Source: Paenibacillus luteus (GTDB lineage: Bacteria > Bacillota > Bacilli > Paenibacillales > Paenibacillaceae). Taken from it: a DNA stretch of 64,000 nucleotides. Under the pieces are notes generated by a model, which saw only the letters and a list, made by a program, of their open reading frames with translations, had not been told where the DNA came from and ran no database searches. The stretch's first letter is position 1; each line of letters begins with the position of its first letter. Location of the stretch: NCBI RefSeq assembly GCF_006542765.1, contig NZ_SKCD01000027.1, forward strand, positions 16,748 to 80,747, in the 5' to 3' direction. The position numbers and the translations under genes were made by a program. Below are positions 24,085 through 32,014 of this stretch, piece by piece.

Positions 24085-26226
24085 ATGAACCGCAAGCCGG
24101 GGAAAAGTGGACTTGCAGCGGATGAGCTGGAGCTGGCGAGTGGTCGGAAGACGGGGGATGCCGCCGTTAAAGGGGCGGGAGACAAGAGCGGAGCTGGAGC
24201 ATTGCTTCCTTCTTTGGAAGGTGAAGCATCTGCTGAGGTGGGGGATCAACCGTCCGAAGAAGGTAGAGTTCAAGTGGGGCGCGGCTCTAAACGGCTTCTT
24301 GTGAATGGCGTCGTGCTGATGGCAGGCGCGGCTTTGCTGTCTAAGCTAATCGGCGTTTTTCAGAAAATACCGCTGCAAAATTTGGCGGGAGACCGGGTAT
24401 TTGGTATCTATAACGCGGTTTATCCGTTTTACCAACTGGCGGCTTCTCTGGCAACAGCCGGGTTGCCTACGGCGGTCTCATTGCTCATTGCGGAGAGGCT
24501 GCGCAGAGGAAATGACACGGAGGGCGTAAGGAGAACGTTATATGCGGCGTTGCTGCTACTTGGTATGACAGGCATTGTGTCCTTTGGCTTCATGTGGGCG
24601 GGATCGGAGCAAGTGGCGCGATGGATTGGTGATGCGGAAACGGCGGGAGCGATACGATCGGTATCCTTTGCTCTGCTGTTGGCTCCTTTCGTCGCCGCAT
24701 TGCGTGGTTATATGCAGGGTCTTGGAAAGATGGGATTGTCTGCTGCGTCGCAGGTTGCCGAGCAAATGATACGGGTTGGTGTAATGCTTCTTGTGCTGGG
24801 ATTAAGCTGGTCAGCGGGCTGGGGGGAGGCATCTGTAGCCTCGGGCGTAATGAGCGGTTCTGCTTTCGGAGGAGCAGCAGCTTTGCTGATCCTAGTTGTA
24901 TATTCATGGAGCAAACGTACGGGCGAGCGTTTCAGTCGCAAAGTTGGTGCTTTAAAAGAGGAAATTAAAAAGCTTGCTGTCATAGCCCTGCCTGTTGCGC
25001 TCGGGGCCGTTGTCGTTCCGGTACTTGGCGTTGTGGATGCCTTTACTGTACCGCGATTGCTGCAAGTAAGCGGAGCCTCTGAGGCGCATGCGATGGGAAT
25101 GTTCGGCATTTACAGTAGGGCACAGCCGCTAGTCCAGTTAGTTGTTATGGTCGCTGGAGCTGCCGCGGCTGCGATGGTACCAGGGCTTGCGCTTGCGCGG
25201 ATGCGGGGTGCCTACGGGCAGTTGCGTATGCAGCTCTCGCTTGTCGAACGGGCGGCATGGGGGATTGGAGCGGCAGCAGCCGTGGGACTTGTACTACTTG
25301 CGGAGCCGCTCAATATTATGCTGTATGAGGACGCGAAAGGAACCATAGCGTTTGCATTAATTGGCTGCACTGCGCTTGCTGGCAGCGTGAACGCGGTAAC
25401 AGCACCGGTGCTGCAAAGCCTTGGCGCAGTGCGAATTCCGGCTTTTCTGCTGCTATTGGCGGCTGTGCTGAAAGGCGTGCTTAACGCTGTGCTTGTTCCT
25501 GCATACGGCATTGAAGGCGCGGCGATTGGCGGGGTCGTTGCCTTAAGTGTTGCTGCGCTGCTTGGCACGATTGCTGTTCGCTATCATGCCGCAGCAGCGG
25601 GAGCGTCATTGACGGGTACTTGGGGAACCATGCGCGGCGAGTCTTACATCAGTGAGCGTGTGAATGCGGCGGAACGCGGGAGCGATGGGGCGAGCGGTGG
25701 AGCGGAAGGCGTGAGCGGAGCGGCGGAAAGCGGGAGCGATGGGGCGAGCGGTGGAGCGGAAGGCGTGAGCGGAGCGGCGGAAAGCGGGAGCGATGGGGCG
25801 AGCGGTGGAGCCGAAGGCGTGAGTGGAGCGGAAGGTGGAGCCGAAGGTGCGAGTGGAGCGGCGGAACGCGGGAGCGATGGGGCGAGCGGTGGAGCGGAAG
25901 GTGCGAGTGGAGCGGCGAAGCGGGGACGTTGGCCGGCGCCTGGACGCGCGGCCGCAGGCACGGGCTTTGCGCTCGCGGTCATGGCCGCGGCGCTTCTTGT
26001 CGCCGAGCGAGCGCTGAACGCCGCGCTCGGCGGGCTGCCGCCTAGGGCGGCAGCAGCTGCGCTTGCGCTGACGTGCGTGGCCGTCGGCGCTTGCGCCTTT
26101 GGCGCCGCGGCATTGCGCGGTGGCGCTGTGAGCGCGCGCGAATTGCGCGCGCTGCCGGGCGGCGGCGTATTGGCCGCCCGCTTGCGGCGCTGGCGGCTTA
26201 TTCCGCCAGCGAAAGATGAGAGCTAA
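24085..26226 (+). CDS. Polysaccharide/lipid flippase YabM (SpoVB/MurJ superfamily) with a repeat insertion
   Basis: A multi-pass membrane protein of the MVF/MATE-like flippase family, at the position of B. subtilis yabM. A hydrophilic extension of about 65 residues precedes the first helix (VNGVVLMAGAALLSKLIGVF), and QKIPLQNLAGDRVFGIYNAV is the family signature. About 12-14 hydrophobic segments follow. Near residues 530-612 a low-complexity stretch of 18-residue GASGGAEGVSGA-type repeats interrupts the C-terminal part, followed by a very GC-rich tail with two more hydrophobic segments. At 713 aa it is about 180 residues longer than YabM. ATG 24085 has AGGAG eight bases upstream. Confidence 0.82.
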   Translation: MNRKPGKSGLAADELELASGRKTGDAAVKGAGDKSGAGALLPSLEGEASAEVGDQPSEEGRVQVGRGSKRLLVNGVVLMAGAALLSKLIGVFQKIPLQNLAGDRVFGIYNAVYPFYQLAASLATAGLPTAVSLLIAERLRRGNDTEGVRRTLYAALLLLGMTGIVSFGFMWAGSEQVARWIGDAETAGAIRSVSFALLLAPFVAALRGYMQGLGKMGLSAASQVAEQMIRVGVMLLVLGLSWSAGWGEASVASGVMSGSAFGGAAALLILVVYSWSKRTGERFSRKVGALKEEIKKLAVIALPVALGAVVVPVLGVVDAFTVPRLLQVSGASEAHAMGMFGIYSRAQPLVQLVVMVAGAAAAAMVPGLALARMRGAYGQLRMQLSLVERAAWGIGAAAAVGLVLLAEPLNIMLYEDAKGTIAFALIGCTALAGSVNAVTAPVLQSLGAVRIPAFLLLLAAVLKGVLNAVLVPAYGIEGAAIGGVVALSVAALLGTIAVRYHAAAAGASLTGTWGTMRGESYISERVNAAERGSDGASGGAEGVSGAAESGSDGASGGAEGVSGAAESGSDGASGGAEGVSGAEGGAEGASGAAERGSDGASGGAEGASGAAKRGRWPAPGRAAAGTGFALAVMAAALLVAERALNAALGGLPPRAAAAALALTCVAVGACAFGAAALRGGAVSARELRALPGGGVLAARLRRWRLIPPAKDES
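25666..25920 (+). repeat. 54-bp coding minisatellite inside yabM
   Basis: A 54-base unit encoding AESGSDGASGGAEGVSGA is repeated about four times, with a shortened copy (EGGAEGASGA) between the third and fourth. The copies differ by single bases such as GTG/GCG and AGC/CGC. The period is a multiple of three, so the frame is kept. Copy-number change between strains is expected for such arrays. Confidence 0.9.
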
Positions 26227-26794
26227 TCGGCGAAATAGCGGTTAGCTCCTACAAATGCAGCATCTTGGCTCAAGCTTTAGATGCCTTTAAAAAAATGTTT
26301 TGAGACAGGGAGCCTTTCAAGCCTGCTCTAACAGGATGAATGACTATGTAATGCGACTATACATCAGTAAAAATTAAAACTCATGATTTCGTTGAATGAC
26401 CGATCCATATAAGATCTGTTTTCACAGTTTACTCTACCCATTTCGTTTCCGTTATTTCGATCAAGTTGATCAACAATATTTCTATTTTTTCTGATCATCG
26501 TTTTTAATCCTTAAGTTAAGCTTATCTGGTACTAATCCTTCATGAAAAAAATTTAATCTGCGTTATTGAAGTTTTGATTAAATTGGTTCATGATTACTTT
26601 TTACAGCCCAAAATTGACCAATATTTTTGATTGCGCTGAGCTCAAATACATATCCTTGGCTTCAGTTGGCTGTTTGCTGATTAATGTCTGTTATGTCAAC
26701 GTATTTGTTTCATTCGAGACTTGCGCCTGGCGCTGTGCCCTTTCCATAATGCTGGAAGCAGCATATCAAATCATCTCTAAGGAGGATTCGTAAT
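26227..26794 (+). other. AT-rich gap between yabM and mazG
   Basis: Some 550 bases of strongly AT-rich sequence right after the GC-rich end of yabM. A 67-codon frame at 26590-26793 runs into the mazG start without a family match and is not called. No hairpin with a T-run could be identified. Confidence 0.4.
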
Positions 26795-28294
26795 ATGTCC
26801 ACACCACAACTTACGGTCGTCGGGCTCGGCTCGGGCGATCCGGATCAATTGACGCTTGGCGTTTGGCGCAGATTGCAGGCGTCGGAGCGTGTTTTTGTAC
26901 GCACCGCGCAGCATCCTGCGATGTCGATGCTGGCGGAAAATGGCATTGCTTTTACATCGTTCGATACTCTTTATGAGCAGCATGATTCCTTTCCTGACGT
27001 CTACAAAGCGATTGCCGAAACCCTAATCGCCGAAGCTCAGGGCTCTGCCGGAAACGCTGGCTCTAGCTCGCTTATTTATGCGGTACCGGGTCACCCGATG
27101 GTGGCTGAGCGTACCGTCCAATTGCTTCGTGAGCAATGCTTGGAAGCGGGAATTGAGCTTCAAATCATCGGCGGAGAAAGCTTTCTGGACCAAGCGTTCG
27201 TCAGTCTTGGTATCGACCCGATTGAAGGCTTTGCGCTGCTTGATGCAGCGGAATTGCAGCCTTCTCTCCTGCAGCCGCAGTTGCATACATTGATCGGTCA
27301 AGTGTATGATGCTTTCACGGCATCTGATGTAAAGCTTGCGCTGATGGAGCGATATCCCGACGATTATGAGGTTGTAGTCGGCCATGCGCTAGGGGTTGCT
27401 TCGGAGCAGCAGATTATTCGCGTCCCGCTGTATGAGTTAGACCGCACGCCAGGCTACGGTAACTTATCGCTGATTTGGGTGCCTCGCTCAGACGATGCGG
27501 TGCTTCGCAATCGCTCTTTTGAGCGGCTGCATGAGATTGTTTCTATCCTGCGCAGTGCCGAGGGCTGTCCGTGGGACCGTGAGCAAACGCATCAATCCAT
27601 CCGCAAGAATTTCATCGAAGAGCTGTACGAAGCGCTTGAGGCGATCGATAATGATGATCCTGATGGCATGCAGGAAGAATTTGGGGATGTTATCCTGCAA
27701 GTGATGCTCCATAGCCAAATGGAAGAAGAGACAGGCGCATTTTCGGTCTATGATGTGATACAATCACTAAACGAGAAACTTATCTTCCGCCATCCGCATG
27801 TATTTGGGGAGCTGAATGCCAGCAATTCCGAGGAGGCGCTTGGCAACTGGGAGCAGATGAAGGCAGAGGAGAAACGTCTGAAAGGAACCGATGCGGGCCG
27901 CAAATCGGTGCTTGACGGTATCCCTCCGGATCTGCCGGCTCTCATGAAGGCGTTCAAGCTTCAGAAAAAAGCGGCTAAAGTCGGCTTTGACTGGGATGAG
28001 CTTGGACCAGTGCTGGACAAGATCGAAGAGGAGCTTGCGGAGCTGCGTGAGGCGATTGCCTCGCAATCCGAAGAAGAGCAGGCCTCGGAGCTTGGCGATT
28101 TGTTGTTTGCCGTTGTGAATGCCTCTCGGTTCATACATGCCGATCCCGAGGAGGCGCTCTCGCGTACGAACAAAAAATTCCGCAGTAGATTTGCGTATAT
28201 TGAGGAACAGCTTCGTATAAGCGGCAAGCAATTTGACCAGACTGATTTAACAGAAATGGATCGCTGGTGGGAAGAGGCTAAACGTCAATTGTAG
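26795..28294 (+). CDS. mazG: Tetrapyrrole methylase / MazG nucleotide pyrophosphohydrolase fusion (YabN)
   Basis: A bifunctional protein at the yabN position. Residues 1-225 form a SAM-dependent tetrapyrrole methylase-like domain (VVGLGSGDPDQLTLGVWRRL, then YAVPGHPMVAE). From about residue 250 there is a MazG domain (GCPWDREQTHQSIRKNFIEE) with the EELYEALEAI and EEFGDVLLQ-type metal-binding acidic clusters, and a second, weaker MazG half. MazG removes non-canonical nucleoside triphosphates. ATG 26795 is behind AAGGAGG. The 499 aa are normal. Confidence 0.94.
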   Translation: MSTPQLTVVGLGSGDPDQLTLGVWRRLQASERVFVRTAQHPAMSMLAENGIAFTSFDTLYEQHDSFPDVYKAIAETLIAEAQGSAGNAGSSSLIYAVPGHPMVAERTVQLLREQCLEAGIELQIIGGESFLDQAFVSLGIDPIEGFALLDAAELQPSLLQPQLHTLIGQVYDAFTASDVKLALMERYPDDYEVVVGHALGVASEQQIIRVPLYELDRTPGYGNLSLIWVPRSDDAVLRNRSFERLHEIVSILRSAEGCPWDREQTHQSIRKNFIEELYEALEAIDNDDPDGMQEEFGDVILQVMLHSQMEEETGAFSVYDVIQSLNEKLIFRHPHVFGELNASNSEEALGNWEQMKAEEKRLKGTDAGRKSVLDGIPPDLPALMKAFKLQKKAAKVGFDWDELGPVLDKIEEELAELREAIASQSEEEQASELGDLLFAVVNASRFIHADPEEALSRTNKKFRSRFAYIEEQLRISGKQFDQTDLTEMDRWWEEAKRQL

Positions 28295-28477
28295 CTTCCA
28301 TTTCGTCAGGGATCGCCTTAATTCCACACCAACCGCAAAAAAATTTAAAAAAGCGGCAGGATTTATTTGCTAGAAGGCAGAATAAGTATTCTTCGTGAGA
28401 GTAAGCATTGAAAGCAACGGCGGCGCTTTAAGCGTCGACCACAAAAAATAACGGTAACGAATTAGGAGGATTTTATA

Positions 28478-28750
28478 ATGAACAAAACAGACTTGATCAA
28501 CAACATTGCAGAAAAAAGCGGTTTGACTAAACGCGACGTAGAAGCAGTACTTAATGGCTTCTTGGGCGAAGTAACGGATGCGCTTGCTGGTGGCGATAAA
28601 GTACAATTGATCGGCTTCGGTACTTTCGAAACTCGTAAACGTGCTGGACGCACTGGACGCAACCCGCAAACAGGCGCTCCAATCGAAATTTCGGAAGCAA
28701 AAGTTCCTGCATTCAAAGCAGGCAACAAATTGAAAGAAGCTATCCAATAG
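28478..28750 (+). CDS. hup: DNA-binding protein HU
   Basis: A 90-residue histone-like protein that bends DNA. MNKTDLINNIAEKSGLTKRD at the N-terminus and the beta-arm FGTFETRKRAGRTGRNPQ with the conserved proline are textbook. It has a strong TTAGGAGG site. It lies between mazG and rqcP; in B. subtilis hupA is elsewhere, but hup at this position occurs in other Bacillales as far as I recall. The short hairpin GGCGCTTTAAGCGTC at about 28423-28437 lies in its leader. Confidence 0.97.
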   Translation: MNKTDLINNIAEKSGLTKRDVEAVLNGFLGEVTDALAGGDKVQLIGFGTFETRKRAGRTGRNPQTGAPIEISEAKVPAFKAGNKLKEAIQ

Positions 28751-28753
28751 TAT

Positions 28754-29044
28754 ATGCGATTGGATAAATTTCTTAAGGTATCCCGCCTGATTAAACGCCG
28801 TACCGTTGCGAAGGATGTATCCGAGCAAGGGCGCGTATGGATCAATGGCCGCGAAGCGAAAGCTAGCAGCGCCGTAAAGGTCGGTGATGAGCTCCAAATC
28901 CAATACGGTCAGAAGATCGTAACCGTACGCGTTGAGCGAATTGCGGAGACGACCCGTAAGGATGAAGCCGGAGAGCTGTATACCTTGGTGAAAGAAGAAC
29001 AACGCCAGCGCGAGAACACGCTCGACTGGGAACAACAGCAATAA
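28754..29044 (+). CDS. rqcP: Ribosome quality control protein RqcP (YabO)
   Basis: A 96-residue S4-domain RNA-binding protein. MRLDKFLKVSRLIKRRTVAK and the QGRVWINGREAKASSAVKVG core are typical of RqcP/HslR-like S4 proteins. In B. subtilis it works with RqcH to add alanine tails on stalled 50S subunits. It starts four bases after hup and has only a weak AAAGAAG site, so it is probably translated by coupling to hup. A terminator follows. Confidence 0.94.
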   Translation: MRLDKFLKVSRLIKRRTVAKDVSEQGRVWINGREAKASSAVKVGDELQIQYGQKIVTVRVERIAETTRKDEAGELYTLVKEEQRQRENTLDWEQQQ

Positions 29045-29048
29045 CATC

Positions 29049-29090
29049 AAGACTGTCTACAAGCTTAACACTTGCAGGCAGTCTTTTTTT
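29049..29090 (+). terminator. Intrinsic terminator after rqcP
   Basis: AAGACTGTCTACAAG pairs with CTTGCAGGCAGTCTT (two mismatches) and continues into TTTTTT. Confidence 0.88.
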
Positions 29091-29174
29091 GTGCTTAATA
29101 GGCAGCCTCTAAATTGCGCTATATTACCTGTTTCAACTTTATAAAGAAGGTTTATATACTCGGAGGACAACTCT

Positions 29175-29297
29175 ATGAATCAATTACAACTGCTCGTTCC
29201 TGAGTATCGTCGAAAGGGATTTCCTTTGTTAGGCCATGCTGGAATGCAAGAAGCTTTATTTCGTCTACCACTGGAATGGATGCTATTATTCAGCTGA
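29175..29297 (+). CDS. Possible 40-residue peptide with a strong ribosome site
   Basis: ATG 29175 opens a 40-codon frame (MNQLQLLVPEYRRKGFPLLG...) with CGGAGGA eight bases upstream. The site is nearly identical to that of yabP downstream (CGGAGGACAACTCTATG against CGGAGGACGAGTCTATG). I do not recognise the peptide. It may be a small protein, a leader peptide, or the start of a decayed gene. The following 250 bases hold no other gene. Confidence 0.35.
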   Translation: MNQLQLLVPEYRRKGFPLLGHAGMQEALFRLPLEWMLLFS

Positions 29298-29628
29298 TCT
29301 TTTTAAGCGTCGTAACGCTTATGGTGGTTTAATACATACTGGGGCGGCTTACTGGTGGCAATGTGGGACTTAAGCAGTCGATAAGATATTGCTGTTCGTC
29401 TTCCTGCAGGTAAACACCGAGTGGAATGACGATGCGCTAAAGTCTGAGAATCAAGTAGAATAGGTTCTAATTCTTGCCTACCACCCATAAGCTAGTCTTA
29501 ACATATAAGACAGGATAAGCCTTGCGCTTGCCCACTTCTTATATTTGAACGTGAAACGTATGCGATGCCGTCATTGGACTGCTAGCCGTTTGCGTCAAAG
29601 ACAAGCAAATGAAGCGGAGGACGAGTCT
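29298..29628 (+). other. Leader region of yabP with a family A-like hairpin
   Basis: No gene is supported here. At 29549-29596, GTGAAACGTATGCGATGCCG and CTAGCCGTTTGCGTC form the family A-like hairpin seen in other gaps. The longer reading frame from 29545 that would extend yabP runs through this hairpin and is rejected. Confidence 0.4.
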
Positions 29629-29916
29629 ATGGTTGACCAAGGCAAGGGGCAGAAGCATCAGGAAGTCAAAATGCTGAATCGCAAGCTGCTTGAGCTTACC
29701 GGTGTAGTGAACGTGGAAAGCTTCGACAGCGAGGAGTTTTTACTAGAGACGGAGCTTGGCTTCTTGGCGGTTAAGGGCCAAAATTTGCATATGAAGCATC
29801 TTAGCCTTGAACAGGGATTGGTAGCTATTGAAGGGCTCGTCCATTCGCTCGCCTATGTGGATGGGAACAATGCTGCTTCAAAATCAAAAGGGCTGTTCGG
29901 GAAGCTATTTAAGTGA
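29629..29916 (+). CDS. yabP: Sporulation protein YabP
   Basis: A 95-residue protein of the YabP/YqfC family, needed for spore cortex formation in B. subtilis. LELTGVVNVESFDSEEFLLE and LGFLAVKGQNLHMKHLSLEQ match YabP along its length. ATG 29629 follows AGCGGAGGA and gives the family length. It overlaps the start of yabQ by four bases, so the two are translationally coupled. Confidence 0.92.
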   Translation: MVDQGKGQKHQEVKMLNRKLLELTGVVNVESFDSEEFLLETELGFLAVKGQNLHMKHLSLEQGLVAIEGLVHSLAYVDGNNAASKSKGLFGKLFK

Positions 29917-30521
29917 CGCTTAGCATGCAATGGATGACGATGGCAGCCATGCTGTTATCCGGACTCGGCATGGGAACCGTATTCGACGGCTATCGGGTCG
30001 TTTCGAACGAGCTGAAGTTTCCGCGCTGGTGGCTGCCGGTGCTTGACGTCATCTACTGGATGGCGGCGGCACTAGTCGTCTTTCGGGTACTGTACGCTAG
30101 CAATAATGGCGAGGTGCGGGCGTACGTTTTTATTGGACTTGCTATCGGTATCGTAATCTATTATTTATTATTAAGCAGAATCGTGATCGTCATCGTAAAA
30201 TGGCTCATTGGAGCTGTGCGCAAGCTGATCTCCATTTTGCTGAAATGCTTGGAAATCCTTGTCGTAAAGCCGATTTTATTGCTTTATAAGCTCGTTTTGG
30301 TTATCTTTGCATTTGGGTCTGCACTCACTATTTTCGTTTTGAAAATTGTGTTACAATTGGTTCGTCCATTTTGGAAATTGCTTGTTTGGATGGTTCGACC
30401 AGTCACCCGGCCCCTTTGGCGCTGGATCTCGTCCTACATGGCCAAATGGCAATTAATCAATAAGTTGAAAAGATTTGGACTACTAATTGCTCGAATGTGG
30501 AGTAAATGGTTTAGGAGGTAA
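29913..30521 (+). CDS. yabQ: Spore cortex biosynthesis membrane protein YabQ
   Basis: A membrane protein of about 202 aa, required for cortex assembly and located around the forespore in B. subtilis. Four or more hydrophobic segments (for example MTMAAMLLSGLGMGTVFDGY near the start) are followed by a basic, Trp-rich C-terminus. GTG 29913 overlaps the yabP stop; ATG 29925 is an alternative start. The gene order yabP-yabQ-divIC is conserved. Confidence 0.9.
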   Translation: MTLSMQWMTMAAMLLSGLGMGTVFDGYRVVSNELKFPRWWLPVLDVIYWMAAALVVFRVLYASNNGEVRAYVFIGLAIGIVIYYLLLSRIVIVIVKWLIGAVRKLISILLKCLEILVVKPILLLYKLVLVIFAFGSALTIFVLKIVLQLVRPFWKLLVWMVRPVTRPLWRWISSYMAKWQLINKLKRFGLLIARMWSKWFRR

Positions 30522-30529
30522 CACCGCTC

Positions 30530-30838
30530 ATGGCAACAGCAGCTATAAATAAAACGCCAGGGAATGCTGGCACTAAACGCCGGTTTAAACTATGGATGAT
30601 GTTCATCGTGCTATTTATGGGTTGGGCGGGGTATACGATCTTCGGCCAAATGCAGCAGAAAACGGCCACTGGCGTTAAGCTCACCACGATCCAAGGGCAG
30701 CTGGATGCCTCAACCAAAGAAACAGAAGCGCTCAAACGTCAAATTGAACGTTTAAATGATCCGGAATATATCGAACAACTGGCAACAAAAGAGCAGGGCA
30801 TGGTAAAAGAGGGCGAGCAGCAAATATTCAGTGACTAA
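30530..30838 (+). CDS. divIC: Cell division protein DivIC (FtsB-like)
   Basis: A 102-residue bitopic protein of the divisome core. A basic cytoplasmic start (KRRFKLWM) is followed by one transmembrane helix (residues 21-41, MFIVLFMGWAGYTIF) and a coiled coil (residues 50-80), then the conserved NDPEYIEQLATKEQGMVKEG end. It pairs with FtsL in the septum. Nine bases separate it from yabQ. Confidence 0.94.
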   Translation: MATAAINKTPGNAGTKRRFKLWMMFIVLFMGWAGYTIFGQMQQKTATGVKLTTIQGQLDASTKETEALKRQIERLNDPEYIEQLATKEQGMVKEGEQQIFSD

Positions 30839-30908
30839 ATAGGGCTGTAAATCGGGTGAACGTCTGTTGACCTTACTTGAACGGTTCGGTTATAATCACG
30901 TTAATAGC

Positions 30909-30970
30909 GTTTTCGCAAAACTTTTAGCATATGCTTATGAATTCAGTTTTGCTTCGCATAACTTTTAGGG
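30909..30970 (+). repeat. Two leader hairpins before yabR (family B)
   Basis: GTTTT-CGC-AAAAC and AGTTTTG-CTTCG-CATAACT are joined by CTTTTAGCATATGCTTATGA. The second hairpin abuts CTTTTAGGGAGG, the yabR ribosome site. The linker core TATGCTTA and the placement against the ribosome site match the ctc and yabS leaders. These copies are more degenerate. Confidence 0.65.
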
Positions 30971-30986
30971 AGGAACATTTTATTTT

Positions 30987-31511
30987 ATGGCAATTGAAGT
31001 GGGCGCTAAGTTAGAAGGAAAAGTGACAGGCATTACGCATTTTGGGGCATTTGTCGACTTGTCGGGAGGTGTCACGGGTCTTGTTCACATTTCGGAAATT
31101 GCTGATAATTACGTCAAAGACGTGAAGGATCACCTGAAAATCGACGATGTCGTGAAAGTTAAAGTGATCAACGTGGACAAAGACGGAAAGATCGGACTTT
31201 CCATTAAGCAAGCCATTGACCGGCCAGAGGGCCAACCAGCGCCACAACAACGCGAGCGTCACAGCGGAGGCGGCGGTGGAAGCACTGGCGGTAGTGGTGG
31301 TGGTGGCGAACGTTTCAACCGCGGTGGCGGCGGTGGTGGTGGCGGCGGTGGTCGTCCCTTCAACAAGCAATCGTCTGGCAGACCGGCATACGGAAAACCG
31401 TCATTCGAGGATAAAGTGTCACGTTTCCTGAAAGACAGCGAAGAACGCATCTCCTCTTTGAAGAAGAATACGGAGGGCAAACGCGGCGGACGCGGTGCCA
31501 AGCGAGTATAA
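30987..31511 (+). CDS. yabR: S1 RNA-binding domain protein YabR
   Basis: A 174-residue RNA-binding protein. Residues 1-75 are an S1 domain (GAKLEGKVTGITHFGAFVDL, then GLVHISEIADNYV). Residues 90-125 are a glycine run interrupted by RFNRGG, unusually long for this family, and the C-terminus (FEDKVSRFLKDSEERISSLK) is a helix with a basic RGGRGAKR tail. Gly/Arg-rich tracts often bind RNA. It has a two-copy family B leader and an intrinsic terminator. Confidence 0.92.
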   Translation: MAIEVGAKLEGKVTGITHFGAFVDLSGGVTGLVHISEIADNYVKDVKDHLKIDDVVKVKVINVDKDGKIGLSIKQAIDRPEGQPAPQQRERHSGGGGGSTGGSGGGGERFNRGGGGGGGGGGRPFNKQSSGRPAYGKPSFEDKVSRFLKDSEERISSLKKNTEGKRGGRGAKRV

Positions 31512-31536
31512 GCTGAATCGTCATAACATTATACAT

Positions 31537-31568
31537 GGAGCAGAACCTATCCGGTTCTGCTCTTTTTG
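31537..31568 (+). terminator. Intrinsic terminator after yabR
   Basis: AGCAGAACC pairs with GGTTCTGCT around TATCC and is followed by CTTTTTG. Confidence 0.88.
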
Positions 31569-31810
31569 CATTTCACCTATGGCTGCCCATACAAATTAAT
31601 CGTATAAGCATACTACATGCTGTCGAAGTAGGCTGATAAACCTGCGTAAATGCTGATGAATGAAAGGACAGAAGGCATCGGGGCACGGTCAGTGTCGTTT
31701 GAATGTCGCAGGACTGCCTCGAAAAAATACTTTTCTCTGATCCTCCATCATTCCCGACAGGTTATCACGTTGTTTCGCCAACATTCCAAAAATAAACAGT
31801 ACATATTTTG
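31569..31810 (+). other. Gap between yabR and the spoIIE control region
   Basis: About 240 bases with no supported gene. B. subtilis carries tRNA genes near this position, but no cloverleaf is visible here. Confidence 0.4.
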
Positions 31811-31976
31811 TTGTCGGAGTTTTGGTTATTGATTCGGTGAAACGGGGGGAAACCGTTACGGGGCATACCTTTGACAAGACGCTGACAATGCACGCGGAGC
31901 GATTTCTTTTTGTCGGAAAAAATTTACAAACGTGTTACGTTAACTGACAAACTTCATACGGACAACCTCCTATAAT
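31811..31976 (+). promoter_or_regulatory. spoIIE promoter with 21-bp spacer and 0A-like boxes
   Basis: CTGACA (31944-31949) and TATAAT (31971-31976) are separated by 21 bases. The B. subtilis spoIIE promoter is sigma-A dependent, has a 21-bp spacer and needs Spo0A~P. TGTCGGA occurs at 31812-31818 and 31911-31917, one base off the 0A box TGTCGAA. The combination supports Spo0A activation here too. Confidence 0.65.
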
Positions 31977-32014
31977 GGGAAACACATTACATTCGGAAAT
32001 GGTGGTGTCTGGTC

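Noticed and set aside
25666..25920. CRISPR or IS-type repeat at 25.7 kb
   Set aside because: The period is a multiple of three in an open frame and encodes a peptide repeat; there are no spacers or transposase.
26590..26793. 67-codon frame before mazG
   Set aside because: It ends within the mazG ribosome-site region, has no ribosome site of its own and the translation resembles random AT-rich sequence.
29545..29628. Upstream extension of yabP
   Set aside because: It translates a family A hairpin and is not family-like; ATG 29629 has the ribosome site and gives the normal length.
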